From Hemerocallis citrina (Eukaryota; Streptophyta; Magnoliopsida; Asparagales; Asphodelaceae): a stretch of DNA of 64,000 nt. The stretch covers positions 256,182,477 through 256,246,476 of the forward strand of contig CM030358.1 of NCBI GenBank assembly GCA_017893485.1, read 5' to 3'. Within the stretch, counting starts at the first letter, position 1. The number at the start of each line of letters is the position of its first letter. The translations under genes were made by a program, and so were the position numbers. Under the pieces are notes generated by a model. The model had not been told where the DNA came from. It ran no database searches and worked only from the letters and a program-made list of their open reading frames with translations. Positions 31,201 to 43,003 of this stretch are shown piece after piece.

Positions 31201-32581
31201 TTTTAAAACATAATTTTTGAATTCGAAAGTTTTATTTCCGTTAGTTGACAATTGGTACAACTGTTTCTCAACATCCAGTGATTCTAACTCTATAAATAGA
31301 GTGTAGAAATCACTTGGAAAAGGTTACAACACTACAACAAGTACTTATTTTCAAAAGAGAACAAGAGTTCACAAGCTTTCAAATCCTCTAAGTTTTTGGT
31401 TCTCTGAAATCAGTCTAGTATAACAGTGATTCCGTTTTAGACTAATTTCGGAAGTTGACCTAATAGCCATGCACAAAATCACATTCACAACAAGGCTATA
31501 GGTTGATTGTAAATATTTTTGTTGTTGTTCTTCACTCTCGAATTGTGGAGTGGTTCCTCTCGGTTGGAGAGTAGGGCTCTAGGGTGTAGAGTCAGGTTTT
31601 CACTCTTGGTGGAAGAGTGGGTTGCTTTCTCTAGTGGTGAGAAAGGACTACGGGTTGGACAAGGTTGTTGTCTAACGCCGTAGGGTATTCTTGTATTTTC
31701 TTCAAGAATAGTGAAAAATCTCAAGTGAGTTGCTTGGAGACTAGATGTAGGACGGGAGGACCGAACCAGAATACATCGTGTGTACTCTATGGTTGTATTT
31801 TTCTGAACTTGCATTTTATTTACTTGCTTTTTTAAGTTCTCTGTGAAACTTTTCTGGACAGTCGACTGTGTCCTTTTTTAAGTCAACTAGTCAGACTTGT
31901 ACTACTTTCTCTCTGAAAACTTGTCTGGTAAGTCGACTTGACCTTATATAAGCCGACTGATCAGACTCGTCTTAAAATACTCTTCTTAACTGTCGTCCCA
32001 GTCGACTGGTTTCTCTTTTCAAGTTGACTTGACCGAAGAAAAATTTCAATTCCGCAATTACTTTTATAAAACACTATTCACCTCCCCTCTAGTGTTTCTT
32101 GCCTTGCCTATAGGATCCAACATCAGATGGACTGGCTGAAGTGCTTTGCAATGTTTCTCCAGAATTGGTACCTTGCACATTCCCCCCAACACAGTCAATG
32201 GTGGCAAGCTCGTCGCAAGGCGGTTCACATCTCATGGTTCGCAAGAGGGCTAGTGAGGAGTCCTTAAATGACTATCTGGAGATCGCTGCGGCCGCTAAAG
32301 CGGCTAAATCAAGCGTTGGAGTTACGGGCTCTTTCCTAGCTTCTGTTTTTAACTTCATGATTGATACTGAGATTTTTTATCTAGCCAAAACCTGTGGTCT
32401 TGTGGTTAACGATATTGATAGAAATACCCTCCTCCTTAATCAAATTAGAGAATGGGAGACCGATAGGGTTATTCTTAGTTCGTACTCGACAGCCAAAATG
32501 AGTCACGTTATCCCCCCAACCGTTGTTAATGGAGGCCCTATTCTTGAATGTTTGGGGCCTCGGAGGGCGGGACAAGGGTGA
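28244..32581 (+). pseudogene. LINE ORF1, broken, with two zinc knuckles; split by a solo LTR
   Basis: Frame 28530-28976 contains two knuckles, CFNCGDLGHYRSEC (28746-28787) and CLRCMKWGHMSYFC (28803-28844). Further on, 29190-29500 has text typical of the plant retroelement domain DUF4283 (WISIHNVPLHFWKKEAL spanning a frame change near 29260). The long linker 29500-30650 is hydrophilic. The solo LTR at 30640-32122 interrupts the acidic C-terminal part. Reading resumes at 32123 and ends at the TGA of 32579-32581. The protein would bind element RNA. Usual plant ORF1s have the knuckle after DUF4283; here the order is reversed, or two ORF1 modules are present. Confidence 0.7.
30640..32122 (+). mobile_element. 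Solo LTR, copia SIRE-like, in LINE ORF1
   Basis: A 1483-bp unit starts TGTTGATTCTTG and ends GGATCCAACA, flanked by perfect TCAGA duplications (30635-30639, 32123-32127). A TATA-like box (ctataaatag, 31290-31299) and many gtcgact motifs in U3 and downstream resemble LTRs of SIRE/Maximus copia elements; that family call is tentative. With no internal region it is a solo LTR. Confidence 0.88.
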
Positions 32582-33838
32582 AATGGTGAAGGAAGTCGTA
32601 GCCAGGTTTAAGGCGAACATTGTGGGCCTCTAAGAGACCAAACTGTCAAACGTTTCTAGACTTAGTGGAGTGGGGGGTACTCGAATCTCCGAATGGAAGA
32701 TGCTCTCTTCAGTTGGGGCGTCGGGAGGCATCACCCTTGGGTTTAATCCCAACATCTTTTGCTGTCTAGATTAACTCCATGGGCAATTTTCCTTGTCGAT
32801 TTTGCTGCAACGAAAATCCGACCGGTGGACCCAATCGGTTACGGTGGTCTATGGACCGCATACTTCTACATCCAGAACGGCCTTCTGGGTGGAACTTAGA
32901 GCTATCTATGCTCACTGGCCACACCCTTGGATAGTTGGGGGCGATTTTAACATCACTAGATTCGCCTCAGAGCACAGAGGAAGAGGATCCAGTGATCCAG
33001 AAAGGGAAGCTTTTAATGAGGTCATCACGGACCTGGATTTAGTTGACATCCCCATCTCGGATAGGCTTTTCACCTGGTCGAATATATAGGCAACGCCCAT
33101 CCTAGCTAAGCTAGATAGGATCTTGGTCTCCACGTATTGGGAGACCAAATTTCCATTATCTTCGGCTAAATCACTCCCCAAACCAACATTTGACTATGTA
33201 CCTATCTTATTATCTTCCGGGGAAGACCTTCCCAGGAAACCATCAAAGTTCCGGTTTGAGAAAGCATGGTTAGAAATTCAAGGCTTCCACCACATGGTTA
33301 ATGAGAGTTGGTCTCGCCCGACTAAGGGTCGTGAGGCGTCCGCTATTTGGTGTGAAAAAATTTGCAGACTCAGAGACAAACTTAGAAAATGGAACCGGAC
33401 CAGATTCGCGCTGATTTGGAGAGTAAAGGAATCCCTTCTTGAGGGAATTGAGGAGCTGGAAAAGGTTGAAGAATCGAGGGATCTACTATAGGAAGAGCGG
33501 AATCGATTACTCCAATTCAGATAGGAAATCGACCACCTATAGAAGATTGAGGAAATCAAATGGCAACAACGGTCCAGAATTTCGTGGCTCAAAGAGGGAG
33601 ACGCAAACACTGCTTTTTTCCACTGAGTTGCCAGCGCACGACGCAGAGCTAACCTCATACACTCAGTCCAATCGGATTCCAGAACGGTTCAAGGCAATGT
33701 TGCTATTAAGCTGGCTTTCCACTCAAGTGCCTCTTTGGACACAAAGCGGACTTCAGGATCCCTCTCCAACACGACTTCTAGCAAGACCAGACAAGTACTT
33801 CAGACCCTGGGCTGCAATCCCTCAAAGCGCCCTTCACT
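32529..33838 (+). pseudogene. LINE ORF2: apurinic-type endonuclease and linker
   Basis: ORF2 opens at ATG 32529, overlapping the end of ORF1 by 53 bases in another frame. The endonuclease signatures are NVWGLGG near the start, ETKLS (after a stop), VVYGPHTS and WIVGGDFNIT (32925-32954). The terminal SDH-type motif reads TFDYVPILL, so the catalytic His is Tyr. The frame stays constant to about 33650 but has in-frame stops at about 32630, 32773, 33087, 33489, 33523 and 33538, several at positions where the family has Gln or Arg. That pattern fits C-to-T decay. The enzyme nicks target DNA to prime insertion. Confidence 0.85.
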
Positions 33839-34015
33839 GAGAAGGAGGTCTGGGAAGCAATCCAACAAATGGAAAAGGATAAAGCCCCAGGTCCTGATGG
33901 ATTCCCGATTCTATTCTACCAGATCTTCTGGGAGGAAATCAAAGATGACTTCCTAAAGCTGTTCGAAGACTTCTACGAGCATAAACTCAAATTAGGGAGA
34001 TTCAACTACGCGGAG
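33839..34015 (+). pseudogene. LINE reverse transcriptase, N-terminal part
   Basis: The text DKAPGPDGFPILFYQIFW is the first conserved block of plant L1 RT. The frame is shifted relative to the endonuclease. It ends at the target site of the 6-kb solo LTR, and the reading frame continues without loss at 40058. Confidence 0.9.
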
Positions 34016-35089
34016 TGTAATATCCCGGACGGATATTAACTCATATAAATTATTATTTTATTATTATTTTATTATTATTTTATTTTAATTCCGAAGTCGG
34101 ACTATCTTGGCGATTTTTCTCCGGTTTGCCCGCAAACAGTACCTACGCGCAACTATCGGTCGATGCGCAACCAAAGCGCATCAAATTGATAGCGCGACTC
34201 TCCGAATTGGTAATAAAATTCATTTTACTATTATTTTCCAAATTAAATTATTTTTGGGAATTTTATGAGGATTTTATAAAAAGATTGTTTGTATACACAT
34301 ACATGTACACATACACATAATTGTATGACACTTAGTATATTATATAGTATGTACTTTAGGACAATACACTTGTGCTTGTCATGGTTACTCAATTAGAGAA
34401 TTAGGGTTTGATTAGAAGGTTAAAAGAGAATTGTATGCACAAGATTAGGATTAAATCCTTCTAGAAGCAACCTTCCCTCACATAACACCTCCCTCCACCT
34501 CACCACTCTAAACCTCACCCCCTACTCCCCTAAAGCTAGGCCGGCCACCTCTTCTTGAGGGTTATTGTGTGCCATTTTGGTGCACTTACCACTCCCATCT
34601 CCTTTTATAAAACTCCCCTCATTCTCCTCCTTCTCTCATTTTAGAAAAAAACAAAAGAAAGAAAGAAAGAAGGAAAGGAAAAGAAAGAGAGAACAAATTA
34701 ACTAAGAGAGTTTTGTTTGTAGGTAATAGAAGATTTCTAAGAGAAAGCTAGGGGAAGGAGAAGGAATAGCTAGCTAGTTCTTCCAAATAGAAAAGCCAAG
34801 GTGGGGGTTTCTTCATTGATTCTTTGTTTCTTTGTTTGTTTGTTTGTTTGTTTGTTGTTTGTTGTTTGACTTCTTCTTCTTCTCACCTTCTTGTTTTGTT
34901 TCTTTTTGGGTGTGTTGTTGTGTGGTTATGTTGAATGAAAAGGAAAGGAAAGGTGGTAGTAGAACCTACTAACTCATAAAGAACATAGCTTGTGCATTGT
35001 AGTTTGTTTTTGTATGTGATTGGACTAAGAAACTTACATATGGCATATTGTTGAACAATACAACCATTGATTGGTTGTAGGACTTAATT

Positions 35090-36150
35090 GTAACTAATGA
35101 AATAATAAAAAGATCTTCTTTTTATTTAACCACTAGTTGTAAATTAATTAAAAAGACCTTCTTTTTATTTTAACACTAGTTGTAGCTAATTAATTAAAAA
35201 GATTTTCTTTTCTTTTTAACCAACTAGTTGTAGTTAATAAAAGTAAAAAGATCTTCTTTTTATTTTTAACACTAGTTGTAGCTAATTAATTAAAAAGATT
35301 TTCTTTTCTTTTTAACCAACTAGTTGTAGTTAATAAAAGTAAAAAAAAAGATCTTCTTTTTATTTTAACACTAGTTGTAGCTAATTAATTAAAAAGATTT
35401 TCTTTTCTTTTTAACCAACTAGTTGTAGTTAATAAAAGTAAAAAAAAGATCTTCTTTTTATTTTAACACTAGTTGTAGCTAATTAATTAAAAAGATTTTC
35501 TTTTCTTTTTAACCAACTAGTTGTAGTTAATAAAAGTAAAAAGATCTTCTTTTTATTTTAACACTAGTTGTAGCTAATTAATTAAAAAGATTTTCTTTTC
35601 TTTTTAACCAACTAGTTGTAGTTAATAAAAGTAAAAAAAAAAAGATCTTCTTTTTATTTTAACACTAGTTGTAGCTAATTAATTAAAAAGATTTTCTTTT
35701 CTTTCTAACCAACTAGTTGTAGTTAATAAAACTAAAAAGATCTTCTTTTTATTTTAAGATACTAGTTGTAGCTAATAAATTTAAAAAGATCTTCTTTTTA
35801 TTTTAAAACACTAGTTGTAGCTAATAAGTTAAAAAGATCTTCTTTTTGTTCTTAATCACTAGTTGTAGCCATTAATTAAAAAGATCTTCTTTTTATTTTA
35901 ACACTAGTTGTAGCTAATTAATTAAAAAGATTTTCTTTTCTTTTTAACCAACTAGTTGTAGTTAATAAAAGTAAAAAGATCTTCTTTTTATTTTAAGACA
36001 CTAGTTGTAGCTAATAAATTAAAAAGATCTTCTTTTATTCTTAAACACTAGTTGTAGCTAACAAAGTAAAAAGATCTTCTTTTGTTCTTAATCACTAGTT
36101 GTAGCTATTAATCAAAAAGATCTTCTTTTATTTTACCCACTAGTTGTAGC
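35090..36150 (+). repeat. ~48-bp tandem array in the 6-kb LTR
   Basis: About twenty units built from aaaagatcttcttttt..., cactagttgtagcta and a spacer. Two alternating variants (agatcttctttttat and agattttcttttctt) form a higher-order dimer in the middle of the array. The unit carries the palindromes AGATCT and ACTAGT. Confidence 0.85.
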
Positions 36151-36489
36151 TATCTTAAATAAAATAACCCTTTCTTTATCACTAGTAATAAATGAGGTTA
36201 GTAAGCAACTAAGGAGTAGTATGCTAAATAATAAGTAGTAGAATGAGATAGTTGTATGTTGTGATTTTATTGTGAATGAAGTAGTAGTAATAGATAGTGT
36301 ATGTTGTGATTTTGTTGTGAGTAAAGTAGTAGTAGTAGTAATAGATAGTTGTATGTGGTGATTTTTATTGTGAATGAAGTAGTAGCAATAGTAGATGTAT
36401 GTTTCATTAAAAAGTAGTAATAGTAGATGTATGTTTTCATTAAAGTAGTAGATGTATTATATCATATGAAAGGATGAGGTTCATGTTAT

Positions 36490-37720
36490 ACATGTGTTGT
36501 AGGATTATTCCTAAAATTATTTAGAAGCTATTTCTATGTCTCATGTGTTGTAGGATTATTCCTAAAATTATTTAGAAGCTATTTCTATGTCTCATGTGTT
36601 GTAGGATTATTCCTAAAATTATTTAGAAGCTATTTCTATGTCTCATGTGTTGTAGGATTATTCCTAAAATTATTTAGAAGCCATTTCTATGCTTCATGTG
36701 TTGTAGGATTACACCTAAAAATAATTAGAAGCCATTTCTATGCTTCATGTGTTGTAGGATTACACCTAAAAATAATTAGAAGCCATTTCTATGCTTCATG
36801 TGTTGTAGGATTACACCTAAAAATAATTAGAAGCCATTTCTATGCTTCATGTGTTGTAGGATTACACCTAAAAATAATTAGAAGCCATGTCTATGCTTAA
36901 TTAGTTGTAGGATTGCATTTAACAATATCCTATCATGCTTACCATGCTTAGTTAGTTGTAGCTTACTTCTAAAAATAATTAGAAGCCATGTCTATGCTTA
37001 ATTAGTTGTAGGATTGCATTTAAAAATATCCTATTATGTTTACCATGTTTAGTTAGTCGTAGGACTTTTGCTAAAAGAATATCCTACCATGCTTACCATG
37101 CTTAGTTAGTGTAGCTTTGCTTCTAAAAATAATTAGAAACCATACCTATGCTTAATTAGTTGTAGGATTACATTTAAAAATATCCTACCATGCTTACCAT
37201 GCTTAGTTAGTTGTATCCTTGCTTCTAAAAAAATAATTAGAAGCCATATCCATGCTTAGTTAGTTGTAGGATTGCATCTAAAAATATCCTATCATGCTTT
37301 TAGACTCAAAATGTTGTAGGATGTTTTCTAAAGAAGTTCTATCATGCTTATGTTTAGCAAATTGTAGGATTATTTCTAAAACATAGCCTATCATGCTTTA
37401 TGTTTCACAAGGTTGTAGAATTTCTTCTCAAAATATCCTACCATGTTTCATGCTTAGTTAGTTGTAGGATTAATTCTAAAGATATACCATGCTTGATGAT
37501 GTTAGAATGATGTAGGACAAATTATGGAGTTTCCTACCATGCTTAGATTCACTCATTTATGCTTAACAAGGTTATAGGATGCAATCTAGAGTTTCCTATC
37601 ATGGTTAGTAAATTATTTTGTGCTTAGAATTTGTAGGACTCATTCCTAAAGTTTCCTACCATGTTTAATAATTCATTTATGATTAGGATGTTGTAGGATT
37701 CATCCTAGGAATTTCTACCA
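36490..37720 (+). repeat. 51-bp tandem array and degenerate continuation
   Basis: Eight close 51-bp copies (tcatgtgttgtaggatta...ttagaagc) run from 36491 to about 36890, the first four and the last four forming two subtypes. To 37720 the same phrase gttgtaggatt recurs at wider, irregular spacing. Confidence 0.85.
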
Positions 37721-38299
37721 TGTTTAGTAGTGATGTATGCCTAATGAAGATTCATGCTAGATAAGTGGTAGAAGAATTGTATACCATGCTAGTTTTAATT
37801 ATAGGCAAGATCTATGCCATGATAGCTTAATGGTAATTAAGTCGTATGCCATACTAGTTTATGTGAATACTCATGTTTACATGGTACCCATGACTAGTTG
37901 TAGTGATTTATGTTGGATTCTAGACCATGCTAGAGTAATACATGATTAGAACGTTGTAGGAGTAAGGTTAGAGTATCTACTATACCTTGGAATGATTGTA
38001 TGATATATTAGTTATCTATCCATGCTTGTGTGATGGTGAGTAGTTCTATTTTGTAATTGGATTACCTTAGAAAGATGCCTACGAGTGTATGTCATGCCTA
38101 AGACATTATAGGTCGAAGTAGTAAGATCGGGAAGACCACTAGCGATAGTTAATTCGATAAAGGCGGTTATGTCGCCTTCGGATTCTTCCTTAGTAGAATA
38201 CCGATCTTAGACTACTAGTAGATCCCTTTGTTGCTTCTAATAGTAGAAGATTAAGTTTGTTAGTAAGCACGTTTGGTTGCTTCTAGGATTGATTACCTG

Positions 38300-38590
38300 T
38301 ATGGTTGTTTGCACATGGTCGTGCTCGTACGTGGCTCGACTGGCCCGTACGTAGCTGTGGGTCTCATACGTAGCTCAGTTGGCTCGTATGTAGGTTGTTG
38401 TCTCGTACGCGGCCCGACCGGCCCGTGCGTAGCTGTTGGTCTCATACGCAGCTTATTTGGCTGGTATGTATGCGGTTATCTCCTACGAGGCCCGCCTGGC
38501 TCGTAGGTAGTTATTGTTTCATACGTAGCTTAGTTGGCTCGTATGTGGTTGTTACTCGTGTATAGCTTGTTAGCTAGTACACAGTTCGTT
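38300..38590 (+). repeat. ~78-bp GC-richer tandem repeat in the 6-kb LTR
   Basis: About three and a half units of the type ctcatacgtagct..ggctcgtatgt..gttgtctcgtacgcggcccg. A further pair of ~45-bp repeats (gtgccacagg...cctgcgcttgcga) is at 39158-39245. Confidence 0.7.
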
Positions 38591-40057
38591 GCGCTCGTCT
38601 AGGGTGATGTTACCACCCTAGGGCTATCGACCATCAAGACCACATCCTACCTCCTTAGAGCAAAACGGATAGATCTCACCTCGGACGTTGACGGATCTTA
38701 ACCAATGTAGGTTGACCGTGGGCCGAGAGTGTTGGTAGAATCCGAGTTAGGGGTAGTGATGATTGAAAGAGAGATTGTTACCCGAGTCTTGGATCGATGA
38801 GCCACGAACCGGGTCCTGAGGAATTCTGGTAAGTCTAGGTTGAGCGGCCTAGTAGAGTTGTCTTGCGAAGCCTAACTTAAGGCCTAGCACGTTGTGGATA
38901 ATACTGTCGTCCCTAGGATTGTTCAAGTCAGGGACATCACTAGGATAGTGACTTACAAGGATCATTTTAACTTTTGCCGGGAGAGAGGAGTCAGTTGTAG
39001 GGGGCCCCGACACTAACTTGTCTCTTGAGGCAGATCATAGGTGGTGTACAGGGTTGTGCCTTCCTGTCAAAGGGATACGTGCGGTGCCGTCTCACAGGTT
39101 GAGGACACGGGTTGCGTATCTCGCGCTGTTAATTCCTGAGGTACCGTGGCTAGGGGTGCCACAGGATGCATTGTGCAGTCCTGCGCTTGCGATACCCCAG
39201 AGAGTGCCACAGGGTAGGCTTCGTGCTACCCTGCGCTTGCGAAACTCTATGGTTTGATTTTTGTTATGACGCCCGATATACTGGGTTCGTCTATTTTGAG
39301 TGAGGTCCGGTTAGCCGGGTCGCGGTGGCGAACATAGACACCACGGGCGATATGCAACAGTGGCACATGACCACATCTGCAGCCTCGCGAGTCACGTGTA
39401 GGGTGTCAGGAACAGGTTGTGTACAATTAGAATTCATAACGCGGGTTCAATCCCTATGTATGGAGAAACGGCTTGAGATGGAGTCGCATGTAGTATGGGC
39501 TGCATGTTGCTTTCGGAGACTTGCTAATATTAGAATAGGAGTGTCCTAGTTCTACTTAAGTGTCACATTAGAGTCTAGTCATAGCACTCACGTACACTTA
39601 AACTACACCGACACCATTGCTATGTTTGTATATTTTGTATATTGTTTGGAAGATTCGCTGCTATATGATCAGCCTTTAAGCGTCAGTGAATACTGACGTC
39701 CCCACTTCCATAGGTACTGGATCGCCCAAGTACAAAGGCGATATTCAGGAGGACTCAAGGCAAGGAAAGCAAGGAGTCAGTATTAAGTTTAGTTCCGCTG
39801 CAAAAATATGTATTGATTCTGTATTAGTTAAAAGGTACTCTGATGTAAGATGTGAAGGTTGTAATACTTAGAAATGTAAAGGCAATATTGTAACTCCATT
39901 ATAAAGTATTACAGTTGTACAGTATTCAGACTTGTAACATATTGTGTATTGAATAAAAAGTTTTAAATTCTCCTGTTTTTCTGTGTATTGTGACTAATTG
40001 AAGCAAAGATCTTGGCTCGTGTCTCGGTTTTCCAGTATCGGAAATCGGGGCGCTACA

Positions 40058-41458
40058 CGGAGGTTGTGCTAATTCCTAAGAAGGAAGATTCCAGAAGAGT
40101 TGGAGACTTCCGCCCCATTAGCCTCCTTAACTGCTCGGTAAAGATCATTACCAAGACCCTCGCTATCAGGCTCGGAAAGATAATGGATGGCCTCATTAGT
40201 CAGGACCAGACGGGGTTCATCAAAGGAAGATACATTCAAGATAGTATAGCAACAGCTGAGGAGACTATTCATCATTGCCACACCTCGAATTCTAAGAGCT
40301 ACCTCTTGAAACTGGATTTTGAGAAACCCTATGACTCAGTTGAATGAGACTGTCTGTTGGAAGCGCTTGCTGAAAGGGGTTTCGGGGACAGATGGATAAG
40401 GTGGATCCACACGTGTCTTACCACCAGCAGAACGGCTATTTTGGTAAACGGGGTAGCGGGCCATCCATTCTCCTGCAAAAGAGGGCTCAGACAAGGAGAT
40501 CCACTCTCACCCCTTCTCTTAACCATCGTGGTAGACGCTCTCAGATCTATGATGGCTAAATGCAGTAGAGCTGGTTGGATCATTCCAGTGGCCAAGGGAA
40601 TCAATCGTCAAGGATGCTCTATACTCCAATATGCAGACGACACTCTCCTATTTGGCAATGGCAACCTAGGAGAAACTACCATAGTCAAAGGAGCACTCTA
40701 TTGCTTTGAAGCCTGGTCTGGTCTTAGAGTCAATTTCCATAAAATTGCTCTCATTCCCATTGCCCTGAGTCCGGAAGAGGCTCTTGATCATGCCACTATC
40801 CTAAATTGCTCCACCGAGATTTTCCCTATCCAATACTTGGGATTACCGCTAAGACCCGGAAAACTCAAAAAGGCGGATTGGCTTCCCATCATAGACTGGG
40901 TTGAGAAACAGCTTACAGGATGGAAAGGCAAAGCCCTTTCTTTGGGAGGGAGAGTCACACTTATTAATGCGATCTTCTCTAACCTCCCTACCTATTATCT
41001 CTCTTTCTTTGAAATGCCGTGATGGGTAATCCAAAGAATTGACCGAACTAGGAAACGTTCCTTTATGGAAAGCGGTAGACCCGGACCGAGGAGGATATCA
41101 CCTAATTAGGTGGGAGAATGCGTGCATGAAAAAGAGACATAGAGGCCTAGGTATTATTGATCTTCGAGATATGAATCTGGCGCTACTGGGAAAATGGTGG
41201 TGGAAAAATTTTCACCCAAATGGAGAAGGATGGCAACTATTTGTCCAGGGATATATGCATGGGAATGGAACGAGAAATCTGGGCTTCAGGATAGGCCCAT
41301 GGGTTTCCTGGTTCTGGAAAGGTATCACTAAGGCATACGATCCCTTCCATAGTTGTGTTAAATCCACTATCGGTAACGCCAGACTCATCAGATTTTGGTG
41401 GGACAAGTGGTGTGCTGATCACACACTCAGAACAATGTTCCTCGATTTATATGAGTAG
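40058..41458 (+). pseudogene. LINE reverse transcriptase, central and C-terminal part
   Basis: It continues the RT across the solo LTR with VVLIPKKEDSRRVGDFRPIS, then LKLDFEKPYDSVE (motif A, Asp kept), RGLRQGDPLSPLL and the catalytic LQYADDTLLF (about 40627-40656). Stops occur at 40345 (TGA where Trp is expected) and 41020, with a frameshift near 41060. The thumb-like text GRVTLINAIFSNLPTY follows. It copies LINE RNA at the nicked target. Confidence 0.92.
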
Positions 41459-42184
41459 TCGACACATCCACACTGCACGGTGGCCGCTGTCTGGAAAAAA
41501 GGCACCTGGAATCCATCTTTAAAACAACCGCTAGACCTAAGCTCACAGCTCAGACTAACGGAACTTCAGACCTACATCTCCAACACTGTTATCGGCTGCT
41601 CTCAGGGGCCCGACAAAAAATCCTGGGAATTGGAGAAAAATGGCAAGTTCAAGGTTCGCTCCATGTACAATCACTTACATTTTAGGGGATGTACCCTAAA
41701 ATGGTCTGCTGTCATCTGGAAAACGAAAGCTCCGTTAAAAATCAAAGTTTTCTTATGGTTCGTACTTAATGATGCGATCCTTACTAGAGAAAATCTCGCT
41801 AAGCGCCAACCAACTGTAGATTCCCAATGCGGGTTTTGCCACACTGCCCTGGAGTCTAGGGATCATCTTCTTCTGCAGTGTCCTAGGAGCAAAGCGGTAC
41901 TTATAGAGGTACTCAGTGCCCTAGGGACATCTCAATACCCTAGTACATACGAGGACCTGTGGGTAGGTCCAATGTTCGCAATAGAGAGGGGTGCTATGAG
42001 AGAAGCGTGGTATATCGTGATTGCTGCTATGACCTGGGTTCTCTGGCTAGACAGAAATAATCTTTACTTTCGTAGAACTTGCAATAGTATTTCTGACAAT
42101 TTGACTCATATTATGCATTTTATCTCATTTTGGGCTAATGTGGCAATAGCAGGTCCCAGGGGAAGGATTGCGAGTGTCTTCTAG
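41459..42184 (+). pseudogene. LINE ORF2 C-terminal domain with Cys/His zinc-binding region
   Basis: Frame 41480-42184 includes WKTKAPLKIKVFLW and the zf-RVT pattern CGFCHTALESRDHLLLQCP, which is found at the end of plant L1 ORF2 proteins. It ends at the TAG of 42182-42184, followed by about 290 bases of 3' untranslated region and an A run. Confidence 0.85.
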
Positions 42185-42488
42185 GTTCAGGACTTTGATG
42201 ACGAGGAGATTGACATCGGACCGACGATCGAGTGATAGCCAGCACGGCATTCGATGGTCATTAATACCCACCACCCAGGGCTTGTTAGGGGGTATGATGT
42301 ATTTTCTTATGGCGACCCTATGTTTTTTCTTTTTCTTTTGTCCCATCCCCCATGTTCGGAGTGGAGGTTATGTTCTATTGCTTTGTTTGTAGGATTTTTT
42401 GTAGGCTCAGTACTCTGAGTTTGTTTTATTAACCACTTATTAATGAAACAGGGTGGCCAGAATCCACCTTTTCTATATATATAAAAAA
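42185..42488 (+). other. LINE 3' untranslated region and A tail
   Basis: The T-rich tract at 42315-42345 and the terminal tataaaaaaaa (42478-42490) end the element. The target duplication follows immediately. Confidence 0.8.
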
Positions 42489-42503
42489 AATCTAATCATA
42501 CAC

Positions 42504-43003
42504 TATCTACTATAATAACAAAACAAAAATAACGATAATAATTGAACCAATCATAAGATGTGAAATGTTTATAGTTAACATGTATACATATAGTGATAGG
42601 ATTGATCCAATGAGAAATACTTTTAAATAAGAAAATGAAAAACACTATTATAAATCATCGGATTTGACCCATCATCATGATTTTTATCGAATGGTGGAAG
42701 CATACCCCGCTCGAGCGGGGGTATTTTAGTCAATTCCCTAATAAAAAATACACACCCACCCCTTTCTTTCTTCTCTTCTTCTCTCTCCCCCTCTCCCAAT
42801 TTCTCTCTTGTTCCTCTATCCTAAATCCCTACTGGCTTCTCAGGCTTCCCACCCGTTTAGAAATAGACTGAGCTGCTCGTGATGAAGCAAATTAACAACT
42901 ACAGTCCATTCAGGGGCAACTTGATGCCTTTCACTAGAAGATGGAATCTACTCTTTTCAATGAGACTGTACTTGAGAGCAAGCTGAGAACTGCCTCCGTC
43001 TTG
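42504..43003 (+). other. Flanking DNA with a palindrome and a decayed coding-like stretch
   Basis: A perfect 16-bp palindrome ccccgctcgagcgggg is at 42705-42720, followed by CT-rich text (42760-42825) of the kind seen in plant 5' leaders. From about 42880 to 43003 one frame reads as helical, Gln/Glu-rich protein (ESTLFNETVLESKLRTASV) with two stops. This may be the start of a decayed host gene cut by the copia element and the hAT. I do not recognise the family. Confidence 0.3.

Larger units (their letters stand above)
34016..40057 (+). mobile_element. Very long (6042 bp) solo LTR, Tekay-like, in the LINE RT
   Basis: The unit begins TGTAATATCCCGGACGG and ends GGGGCGCTACA. It is flanked by perfect CGGAG duplications (34011-34015 and 40058-40062), and only one LTR-like start and one end are found. 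A TATA-type box (cttttataaaac) is near 34607. Layout: U3 with the promoter (34016-34620), leader (to 35090), a ~48-bp tandem array (35090-36150), a 51-bp array (36490-36890) and related degenerate units (to 37720), a GC-richer part with further repeats (38270-39540), and a 3' end resembling that of element B. It has no coding potential. Confidence 0.85.
27524..42488 (+). mobile_element. L1-type LINE, interrupted by two solo LTRs
   Basis: Direct repeats aatctaatcatacac at 27509-27523 and 42489-42503 flank the element, and it ends in an A run. Inside are ORF1 (zinc knuckles, nucleic-acid-binding region) and ORF2 (endonuclease, RT, C-terminal Cys/His domain). Removing the solo LTRs at 30640-32122 and 34016-40057 with one TSD copy each leaves about 7.4 kb, a normal size for a full-length plant L1. 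Both ORFs carry several stops. Confidence 0.9.

Noticed and set aside
36490..36890. CRISPR-like regular repeats
   Set aside because: The units are contiguous 51-bp tandem copies without unique spacers, in a plant LTR.
38273..38506. 77-codon ORF with repeated VGLIRS-type text
   Set aside because: It is a translation of the 78-bp tandem repeat in the 6-kb LTR.
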